From Candidatus Woesearchaeota archaeon (GTDB lineage: Archaea > Nanobdellota > Nanobdellia > Woesearchaeales > SKIA01), in NCBI GenBank assembly GCA_007128245.1, contig SKXU01000062.1, forward strand, positions 1-13,584: a stretch of 13,584 nucleotides of DNA, written 5' to 3'. Shown piece after piece: positions 1-6,050 of this stretch. The notes beneath the pieces were generated by a model. It was given only the letters and a program-made list of their open reading frames with translations, was not told where the DNA came from and searched no databases. The position numbers were made by a program, and so were the translations under genes. The first letter of the stretch is position 1. Every line of letters starts with the position of its first letter.

Positions 1-59
1 AGAATAGCCCAACCATAGGTCATGAGGAACTCCATTGCTGCTTGTCCTTTTTTTAGCAT
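1..59 (-). CDS. Archaeal pilin with class III signal peptide (N-terminus only, cut by left edge)
   Basis: Only the first 19 codons are in the window. They read MLKKG followed by QAAMEFLMTYGWAI, a basic n-region, a Gly at the cleavage site, then Q-A-A-M-E entering a hydrophobic stretch. This is the archaeal prepilin pattern (DUF361-like, Q-x-x-x-E) processed by FlaK/PibD/EppA-type peptidases before assembly into a pilus. The ATG at 59 is supported by GAGGTG on the minus strand at 69-74, nine bases upstream. The gene lies downstream of the motor/platform operon and has its own candidate promoter, as expected for a strongly expressed major pilin; that role is inferred. The mature protein is not visible. 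Confidence 0.85.
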   Translation of the reverse strand, partial: MLKKGQAAMEFLMTYGWAI

Positions 60-68
60 AATTATGTT

Positions 69-74
69 CACCTC
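69..74 (-). promoter_or_regulatory. Shine-Dalgarno site of the left-edge pilin
   Basis: The minus strand reads GAGGTG nine bases before the ATG at 59, complementary to the CCUCC end of 16S rRNA. It fixes the pilin start and argues for a transcript with a 5' leader, unlike the other first genes of transcription units here. Confidence 0.65.
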
Positions 75-81
75 TAAAGTG

Positions 82-118
82 GTTATTTACCTTATCTCAG
101 GTCTTGAGGTTTAAAAAA
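82..118 (-). promoter_or_regulatory. Pilin promoter region with two candidate TATA boxes
   Basis: On the minus strand a CTTTTTTAAA element occupies 110-119, which would start transcription near 88 and give a leader of about 29 nt including the Shine-Dalgarno site. A second A/T-rich element, TAAATAAC at 82-89, is centred 26 bases before the ATG and would give a leaderless mRNA. The sequence does not decide between them. The T-run in the first element could also terminate the upstream operon that ends at 157. Confidence 0.45.
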
Positions 119-156
119 GTATTGGTTTTTGTGGCTTTTTGTATACTAATATACAC

Positions 157-1251
157 CTAAATGACTGCTCCGAAGATGAGACTGAACAAGAACGAAGACA
201 TAAAAAATAACACTAACGACACGAACATGAACGTGGGGAGCAGACGCAATCCATCAGTAATTGAACCCTTACGAATAGTAGAGACGATCATCGCGGATAA
301 CACGCTCGTGCCCACAAGCAAAATGACTGCGAACACCGTAAAGTCCGAGAGTGCCACCACATCTCCTGACACAGAAAAAAACGTCGCGTCAGCAGGGACG
401 TCCACGTCAGCAACAATCGTCTGAATAACCACGAGCAACTGACGAGACAAACCAAACAGCACAGGAGCCGCAACGATAGACGCGAACGTAATAAAAATCG
501 CGTAGGTAGTCACGTTCGCAGAGAGCTCTTGCTGCAAAATTCGCTGCTCAGTAATATCAGTTGAGATTTTATGCAGCAAATCAGCAACCTCCCCCCCAGC
601 AGCAATACCTTCAAGAAGCAGATTAATACTGCGCTGAAGAACAGCGCTATCATAGCGATGCGTAAAATCTCTGAGTGCGGAGGGCAACTCTTCTCCCGTA
701 AGCACGCGTTTTGCAACATCCTCAATCTCCTTTGCTAAGACACCAAAGCGCGGGCGCACCGCATACCACAACGCCTTATCAATGGCCATCCCCGCACGAA
801 TATTTGCTGCGACGAGCTGCAAGTAATCAGGAAGCACGGACTCAAGCTCGCGTCGGCGCTTATGAATGCGCACATCAAGATACGAAGCGTACACCAACCA
901 AAGCACCAACCACACCAAAACAAACCCTAGCGTCCACACCGCGAGCAACACCCGCACAACACCCCAGAAGAACGCGTTGTTGAGCGTGAAGAACACGAGC
1001 AAGCCAAGCGTGAGCGCACCAATAATACCGAGCGCAATGTAAAATAACGTTTTGCGAATAGTTTCTTGAGGAGTTAGCACGCCAGCACGATTCAGAAACC
1101 GCGTGAGCATCCACCCAATGCGAGAAGACTTCTTTTTCTTTGCAACCTGTCCAGAAAATAACTTGCGCTCGATATCCTTATGAGAAGGGCTGACGCTTTC
1201 TTTGAGCGTGTCAAGCTTTTTTTCCAATGTCGAGAGCTTTTTGGGTTTCAT
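157..1251 (-). CDS. Type IV pilus platform protein, T2SSF family (TadC/FlaJ-like)
   Basis: This 364-residue inner-membrane platform protein is predicted to anchor the pilus and couple it to the ATPase. A lysine-rich cytoplasmic N-terminus (1-60) is followed by two membrane segments (about 66-90 and 94-122) and a cytoplasmic T2SSF helical domain (about 134-245, containing LPDYLQLVAANIRAGMAIDKAL and the LLEGIAAGGEVADLL repeat-like segment). Three further membrane segments follow at about 248-275, 301-324 and 338-362. An acidic loop at 276-300 separates the last group. It is the last gene of a four-gene operon and starts four bases after the stop of the smaller platform gene, with no obvious Shine-Dalgarno, so translation is probably coupled. 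It resembles the right-edge protein in its C-terminal topology (SxIVxxIRxGxI). FlaJ of archaella is the alternative, but the two-protein platform favours a Tad-like system. Confidence 0.88.
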   Translation of the reverse strand: MKPKKLSTLEKKLDTLKESVSPSHKDIERKLFSGQVAKKKKSSRIGWMLTRFLNRAGVLTPQETIRKTLFYIALGIIGALTLGLLVFFTLNNAFFWGVVRVLLAVWTLGFVLVWLVLWLVYASYLDVRIHKRRRELESVLPDYLQLVAANIRAGMAIDKALWYAVRPRFGVLAKEIEDVAKRVLTGEELPSALRDFTHRYDSAVLQRSINLLLEGIAAGGEVADLLHKISTDITEQRILQQELSANVTTYAIFITFASIVAAPVLFGLSRQLLVVIQTIVADVDVPADATFFSVSGDVVALSDFTVFAVILLVGTSVLSAMIVSTIRKGSITDGLRLLPTFMFVSLVLFFMSSFLFSLIFGAVI

Positions 1252-1255
1252 AGTA

Positions 1256-2038
1256 CTAAAAAGATACCGGAGGTCGTTGAGAGCGAATCATTGCAAGGAA
1301 CATAAACTGCATAAACAACAACATAAGAGCTGCTGCGAGTAAAAAGAGTAAGGAAAAACTAAAGCCAATAAATGTTGCCATCACAATAAGCATCGTAATC
1401 CCCAGACTCGGCAAAATAACCGCAATCATCATGTAAAACATCGCCAGAGGATTAAGCTTGCGCCCATACTCAATAACTGCTATGCGCTGCGTGCGCACCA
1501 CGTGCTCAACAGCAACAGAAAGCGAGGAAGAAATTTGAGAGCCCGTACGAAGACTGTTAAGAATCTGCCAGAAGATCTTTCTCAGACCGTCACTGGGCAA
1601 GTATTCAAGCTGATCATTCATGGCCTGCTCAATACTCGTTCCGAGATTGACGCGATCAATAACTTCTTGGAAATAGCGTCCGACATGCTCATAGTTTTTT
1701 GCGAGGTTAAGAAACGTGTCATACAGCGGCACACCAGATTCAAGCTCAATAATCAAGAACCTGCCTGCATACACGAGCTCAGAATCAACCTCTCGTGAGA
1801 GCTGAAGAATCTTCATATCAGCAAAGTGAAGAAAATACGCGAATAACGCAGGAAATAAAAAAAACAAAAACAGCACCGCAGGACTTTGCACAAACAAGAA
1901 AGCAACAATAATAAGACCCACAGTCAACATCAAGGACGTCATAAGGGTTTTTTTAACGTAGTACTCAGGAGAGTCAGGAAGCCGCGCGGTGCGTAGCTTA
2001 TGCGGTAAGTACGGCAGTTGCCTGACAAACCACTTCAT
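1256..2038 (-). CDS. Type IV pilus platform protein, T2SSF family (TadB-like)
   Basis: A second, shorter platform protein of 260 residues. Two adjacent membrane segments lie at about 31-75, a cytoplasmic T2SSF segment spans about 80-190 (ELVYAGRFLIIELESGVPL, LRTGSQISSSL), and two more hydrophobic segments lie at about 197-250. The start ATG overlaps the ATPase stop as ATGA (2035-2038), with a weak GAGGGG five bases upstream. Two separate T2SSF proteins following one ATPase is the order seen in Tad systems (TadA-TadB-TadC) and in archaeal pili related to them. It presumably forms a heteromeric platform with the product of the next gene. The TadB/TadC assignment rests on order and size, not on an alignment. 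Confidence 0.87.
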   Translation of the reverse strand: MKWFVRQLPYLPHKLRTARLPDSPEYYVKKTLMTSLMLTVGLIIVAFLFVQSPAVLFLFFLFPALFAYFLHFADMKILQLSREVDSELVYAGRFLIIELESGVPLYDTFLNLAKNYEHVGRYFQEVIDRVNLGTSIEQAMNDQLEYLPSDGLRKIFWQILNSLRTGSQISSSLSVAVEHVVRTQRIAVIEYGRKLNPLAMFYMMIAVILPSLGITMLIVMATFIGFSFSLLFLLAAALMLLFMQFMFLAMIRSQRPPVSF

Positions 2039-3582
2039 CGCATCCCCTCAAGAAGCTTCTTACTTCTCACTGCTGCAAGCAACGATTTCTTATCAGTATA
2101 ATACTCTGCCATGACGCGGCCAACCCCATCAACACTAGAGATATCCTTATCAAGCAAATACTTCAGCACCAATTGCTTCTCCTTCAAATCCTGCTTGATA
2201 TCAGCACTTGACATGCCTGTATAAAGCTGAATGGTCTTGAGCAAACTCTTCGAAGGATTCGCATCCAAGAGCACATCTTTTTTTGCATCATACTGCTTGA
2301 GGACATTTACCGTGGCATCAGGCAATATCTCCGCGATCTGAAAGGTGCGACGAAGACCTGTGCGACGGTTCCTAAATTGTGTGATGAGCAAACTAATCGC
2401 GGGAAGCATGGTTTTAGGAACATCAATCGGAGGGTTTGTTAAGCGCTGCACAGTCTCTTCAGCATTGTTTGCGTGAAAGGTCGCGTAGACAGAGTGACCA
2501 GTGTGAATTGCTTCAAACAACGTCTCTGCTTCTTGTTTTCGACGAATCTCACCCACCAAAATCCTATCAGGACGCATCCGCAAACTATTCACAAGCAAAT
2601 CCTGCATGGACACCTGACCTTTACCCTCAGTATTAGACTGACGCGTATTCAGCGGCACCCAATGCAAAAACGACGGCAAGTGCAACTCACGCGTATCCTC
2701 AATGGAGAGCACACGCTGATTTGGAGGGATAAAACTTGCGAGAACGTTCATCGTAGACGTCTTTCCCGAAGCAGTCCCACCAGTAACAAGAGCAGACATC
2801 TCATACTGCATCGCAAGCCAAATAATACTTGCTGCATCCACAGAAATCGTGTTTGAGCGCAAGAACTTTGTGATAGTCCACGGATCCTTGGAGAACTTAC
2901 GAATCGTCATGGTATTACCACCAGTACTAATCGGGACGAGAGTTGCGTTCACACGATCCCCACCCTCAAGGTGCGCATCAAGCAAAGGATTCATCACCGT
3001 AAATTGCCTACCTACCTTGCGCGCAATAGAAGTTGCGTAGTGCTTAGTTTGATCCTCGCTTGGCAGACGAATAGTTGTTTTCAGCCAGCCATGACGCTTA
3101 TGATACACCCACACAGGGTCGTCAGCACTATTCACCACGATTTCTTCGAGCAACTCATCTGACATGAGCAGCTCAATAGTACCTAACCCAAGACTTTTTT
3201 GAATCAGATACGTCGTTAAGAAACCCTTCGTATTCTCATCCGACTCAGGAAAATATCGCTCAATAAGCACCTCAATGGTTTCCTTAAAGCGCTCCTCAAC
3301 AATGTTTGCTCGCTTCTCATCAGTGATATCAACGATTCCTAGATTTACCTTCTCAATAAGGACGTTACGAATCTTCTCAAGAATACTCTCTGTGGTGGGA
3401 GAAATATCACTGATCGAGACATCGTAGATCTTTACGTACTCACCATCCACTTTGCGAATACGTATCGTGATAGGAATATCTTTAGAGTGAAACTCATACG
3501 TATCTAATACATCGGATTCCTTCTTAGAAGTCGTTTTCTGAGCCTTCTCGGGAGTCGTTTTCTCAACCTTCTTTTTTGCCAC
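2035..3582 (-). CDS. Type II/IV secretion ATPase (TadA/FlaI/PilB family), pilus assembly motor
   Basis: This 515-residue cytoplasmic hexameric ATPase is predicted to power pilin insertion. A Lys/Thr-rich head (1-25) is followed by an N-terminal domain (about 35-240, with LGLGTIELLMSDELLEEIVV) and the motor domain. Walker A is GGTASGKT at 268-275, the Asp box is SIEDTREL around 293-300, Walker B is DRILVGEIR at 339-347, and the His box is TGHSVYATFHANN at 361-373. All catalytic motifs look intact. The start is GTG at 3582, eight bases after a strong AGGAGGTGA Shine-Dalgarno, and the following gene overlaps its stop. The single ATPase suggests no dedicated retraction motor in this locus. FlaI of archaella and GspE2-type secretion motors are alternatives, but no archaellum accessory genes are present. 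Confidence 0.95.
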   Translation of the reverse strand: MAKKKVEKTTPEKAQKTTSKKESDVLDTYEFHSKDIPITIRIRKVDGEYVKIYDVSISDISPTTESILEKIRNVLIEKVNLGIVDITDEKRANIVEERFKETIEVLIERYFPESDENTKGFLTTYLIQKSLGLGTIELLMSDELLEEIVVNSADDPVWVYHKRHGWLKTTIRLPSEDQTKHYATSIARKVGRQFTVMNPLLDAHLEGGDRVNATLVPISTGGNTMTIRKFSKDPWTITKFLRSNTISVDAASIIWLAMQYEMSALVTGGTASGKTSTMNVLASFIPPNQRVLSIEDTRELHLPSFLHWVPLNTRQSNTEGKGQVSMQDLLVNSLRMRPDRILVGEIRRKQEAETLFEAIHTGHSVYATFHANNAEETVQRLTNPPIDVPKTMLPAISLLITQFRNRRTGLRRTFQIAEILPDATVNVLKQYDAKKDVLLDANPSKSLLKTIQLYTGMSSADIKQDLKEKQLVLKYLLDKDISSVDGVGRVMAEYYTDKKSLLAAVRSKKLLEGMR

Positions 3583-3590
3583 AGGGCACT

Positions 3591-3599
3591 CACCTCCTC
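3591..3599 (-). promoter_or_regulatory. Strong Shine-Dalgarno site of the ATPase gene
   Basis: The minus strand reads GAGGAGGTG immediately around the stop of the coiled-coil gene and eight bases before the GTG at 3582. It justifies the non-ATG start and suggests efficient internal initiation in the operon. Confidence 0.7.
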
Positions 3600-4743
3600 A
3601 TCCGAACACGCCATGAATCGCTTTCTCAAGCTTGGTGCGCAGCGCTGAACGTTTCTTATCCAGTTCAGAGTACTTAGCCTCAAGCTCTTTAATGTGAGAC
3701 GCGACGTCCTTTCGTGAAGCAACATTGAACGCAACCGCTTTTTTTCGCAGCGCATCAAGTTCTTGTTCTAAATGAGTGTAATCCTTGTCTAAGGTTTCAA
3801 TAAGGGATTGCGCATCAAAGCGCTTTTTGAAGAATCGCTCAAACTCAGACACTGCACGCCTACCTGTGGAGGCATCCTCGGCCACAGATTCCTTCGCAGC
3901 CTTGGCCTTCTCAATAATATCCTCTCTGAGAGCAGAAATTTTTTCTTCGTGCGCCTGGCGTTGCTCAGAGAGCGGGTCAAGAGTTTTTTGTTTAAACAAC
4001 AACACGTCCTTTTGCAAGTCCTCAGACTGTTTTTCAAGTGCATCAAGGTGTTTTTCAGAAGCCTTCACTTCACCTTCCTTATCCTTAACCAACTTTCTTG
4101 CCTCGCGCAAGAACGCTTCCACCTCAGACACTTTTTTCTCAAACACCGCTTCAAGCTCCTTGAGTTCACCAAGACTCTTCTTGCGAGAAGTCAGTTCTGT
4201 GCGCTCAGCATCAATTTCTTCAAGCAAACTCTCAAACCGCTTATGCTCATGATCAAGCGCTGTGCTTGCTTGCTTGATACTTTGTTGATACTTATCTAAT
4301 TCTTTCGTGATATCCTTATCCACTTCTGAGCGTAGCTTCTCATACTTCTTGAGTTCGTCAAGCTCTGCGCGCACCTCATCAAGTTGTGAACCAACCGTTT
4401 TTCTGAGTTGATCAAACTCTTTTTTCACTTCAGAAACGCCCTGCTCATCCTTTTGTATGCGCGAGAGTGCAGAATCAACTTTGCGCACAAACGCCTCTTT
4501 TTTGGTGACGTACTCCTTGGCCTTTTTCTCAACTTCCTTATCAGAAAGCTCTCGCTCCTTAAGATACGTCTTCGACAAAGAATACTCGATAGAAATTAAG
4601 TTTTCATCAGACAAGAATTCAGCCCACTCAGTAACAAGTAACTTTGAGACTCCCAAATCTTTTGCGGCCTGATCAATACTTACTCGTTTCTTCTCCGAAA
4701 TAAGAGCCATGAGGCGATCTACACCCGTCTCTATACGTCCCAT
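3598..4743 (-). CDS. Winged-helix N-terminus with long coiled coil, first gene of the pilus motor operon
   Basis: I do not recognise a named family. The 381-residue protein starts with what reads as a winged helix-turn-helix (about residues 6-58: LMALISEKKRVSIDQAAKDL, then LVTEWAEFLSDENLI, the typical layout of a DNA-binding helix followed by a wing). From about residue 62 to the end it is nearly all Lys/Glu-rich heptad-like helix (repeats such as LRTKLEKAI, ELDKKRSALR), i.e. a long coiled coil with no membrane segment or signal. It is cytoplasmic and shares an operon with the ATPase and both platform proteins (15 bases to the ATPase start). A box centred 26 bases before the ATG predicts a leaderless transcript. 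It could be a regulator whose wHTH senses or represses, or a scaffold for the motor complex; the wHTH may bind protein rather than DNA. Confidence 0.85.
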   Translation of the reverse strand: MGRIETGVDRLMALISEKKRVSIDQAAKDLGVSKLLVTEWAEFLSDENLISIEYSLSKTYLKERELSDKEVEKKAKEYVTKKEAFVRKVDSALSRIQKDEQGVSEVKKEFDQLRKTVGSQLDEVRAELDELKKYEKLRSEVDKDITKELDKYQQSIKQASTALDHEHKRFESLLEEIDAERTELTSRKKSLGELKELEAVFEKKVSEVEAFLREARKLVKDKEGEVKASEKHLDALEKQSEDLQKDVLLFKQKTLDPLSEQRQAHEEKISALREDIIEKAKAAKESVAEDASTGRRAVSEFERFFKKRFDAQSLIETLDKDYTHLEQELDALRKKAVAFNVASRKDVASHIKELEAKYSELDKKRSALRTKLEKAIHGVFG

Positions 4744-4766
4744 ACACCTATACTGCTGAAACTCGA

Positions 4767-4774
4767 TTTATATA
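4767..4774 (-). promoter_or_regulatory. TATA box of the pilus motor operon (leaderless)
   Basis: The minus strand reads TATATAAA here, centred about 26 bases upstream of the ATG at 4743 and overlapping the stop codon of the DUF192 gene. The position predicts transcription starting at or within a base or two of the start codon and makes the motor operon independent of the upstream pilin operon. Confidence 0.65.
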
Positions 4775-5118
4775 CGTTTGCTTTCCTTCCACGAAATCAC
4801 ATCACCCACAGACACAGATTCGTACGCACAAGCAGGAAGTTCAATAAGAAAAGATGATTGCTTAGCACCAAACACGTGCGGCGTGAAGGGCGCAACCAAA
4901 CGTTTTTTGAGCACCGTACGCTCATGGTCAAGCCACAGCACCGTAATAGTTTGAAACACAAACACATTTGTCACATCCCAACGACCCCTTTTTGGAAGCA
5001 CAAACACCCACCCCTCATCTTGCAGTGTTTTGCGAAACATCAGGCCGAATGCTTGCGCAAAAAATCTTCTGAGTACGCGACAGCGAGATGCAAGACGGTT
5101 TTTTTGCGAGCGAATCAC
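4768..5118 (-). CDS. DUF192 (COG1430) family protein
   Basis: This 116-residue protein matches the DUF192 layout. FGLMFRKTL (about 24-32) corresponds to the family's GLMFR motif, followed by GWVFVLPKRGRWDVTN, a hydrophobic strand around ITVLWLDHERTVLKK (family: LDvvFld.dg.Vv), and a C-terminal ELPACAYESVSVGDVI that matches the family's ELpaG...v..GD. The usual ELPAG glycine is Cys here. Many bacterial members carry a signal peptide; none is visible here. The biochemical role of the family is not established. The start is GTG, overlapping the previous stop as GTGA (5115-5118), so it is the last gene of the pilin/vWA operon. Its stop codon lies inside the promoter of the motor operon. Confidence 0.82.
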   Translation of the reverse strand: MIRSQKNRLASRCRVLRRFFAQAFGLMFRKTLQDEGWVFVLPKRGRWDVTNVFVFQTITVLWLDHERTVLKKRLVAPFTPHVFGAKQSSFLIELPACAYESVSVGDVISWKESKRI

Positions 5119-6050
5119 GTCGTTTTATCCTCCGCATCAAACACGATAAGATGATCATCATCAAGCAAAAACCGTGCAGGCATATTCACCACACCATACA
5201 CTGTATAGTCCTCAGAAGGCACGCTTCCAAAGTAGATGTGATCAACAACGCTTCTCCCAGCAAACACCACTAAGTCCTGACTATCAATCACGAGGGTATC
5301 CACAAGACTTGCCACGCCAAGAGGGTGCGGGGAGAGATTACCTTCAAAGCGCATCAAAAACGTGGGAGCAAGAGCTGTTGGCACGTAAAGTCCTCTCTCC
5401 CACACATCCACTAATCCTGAAACATTATTATCAGCAGGGATTAACGGCGAAGGAACATCAGATGCGCGAATGACACGAGGAACTCTTCCAAGCGTTCCCA
5501 CAGTAAACAACGGGTCTTTGAGGTCTTGCACAGAAAAATCTGCGTGCACCACTTCCACATACTCCCAGCGAGCGCCAGGAATGGATGCATTAAGAAAAAT
5601 ATCAACTTCCACACGCACAACAAAAGGAGTGATGTGATACGCAGTCACATTCGCAACGCGCAAATCAATATCCACGTTGCGCTCAGCGCCAATCTCTTGC
5701 ATGCGAAGCAAAAACACCCCAAGCGTGGCGTCATCCATGATATCATACGGTATCTGCTCAACAGTACCATTCATGATTACCTCAGAAAAGCTTTGCTCAA
5801 AACTCTCCAGAAACGATGCTTGCGCACTAATATGCTCTTCTAAACCAAGAAACGATCTGTACGCAGTAATCCCCACTGCGCGCGGAACGTCACGACGAAA
5901 TTGTTCTAAGAACTCGTTTGCGAGCAAGATAGGGCTATCAGCAAATGTTGCTTGTGTTTGCTGGCGCTCAGACTGTGAAGAAGACACGCTAAAGATGATG
6001 ATAACAAGAATAATTGAGAGCACAGAAAAAATGTATCCTCTCCGATTCAT
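5115..6050 (-). CDS. Membrane-anchored extracytoplasmic protein with prepilin-like N-terminus
   Basis: A 311-residue protein of no family I recognise. It begins MNRRG followed directly by a hydrophobic helix (YIFSVLSIILVIIIFSVSSS), so a prepilin peptidase could cut after Gly5, but the Gln and Glu usual in archaeal pilins are absent. An uncleaved anchor is equally possible. The remainder has no further membrane segment, contains no cysteine, and includes several N-x-S/T sequons (for example NGT, NVT, NAS, NVS, NLS), which suits an external domain. Residues 170-190 read VQDLKDPLFTVGTLGRV. The ATG overlaps the vWA stop as ATGA (6047-6050), with GAGGTG five bases upstream of it (6056-6061). Placed between the vWA gene and the DUF192 gene, it is probably a minor pilin or assembly partner of the vWA protein; this is inferred from position and N-terminus. 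Confidence 0.8.
   Translation of the reverse strand: MNRRGYIFSVLSIILVIIIFSVSSSQSERQQTQATFADSPILLANEFLEQFRRDVPRAVGITAYRSFLGLEEHISAQASFLESFEQSFSEVIMNGTVEQIPYDIMDDATLGVFLLRMQEIGAERNVDIDLRVANVTAYHITPFVVRVEVDIFLNASIPGARWEYVEVVHADFSVQDLKDPLFTVGTLGRVPRVIRASDVPSPLIPADNNVSGLVDVWERGLYVPTALAPTFLMRFEGNLSPHPLGVASLVDTLVIDSQDLVVFAGRSVVDHIYFGSVPSEDYTVYGVVNMPARFLLDDDHLIVFDAEDKTT

Noticed and set aside
141..154. Inverted repeat GTATA-CTAA-TATAC just beyond the motor operon stop.
   Set aside because: A five-base stem made only of A/T and one G/C pair per arm, with no T-run after it on the minus strand; too weak to call a terminator or operator.
3785..4299. Long plus-strand open frames opposite the coiled-coil gene.
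   Set aside because: They are Ser/Leu/Phe-rich mirror frames of Glu/Lys-rich heptads, without promoter or Shine-Dalgarno site.
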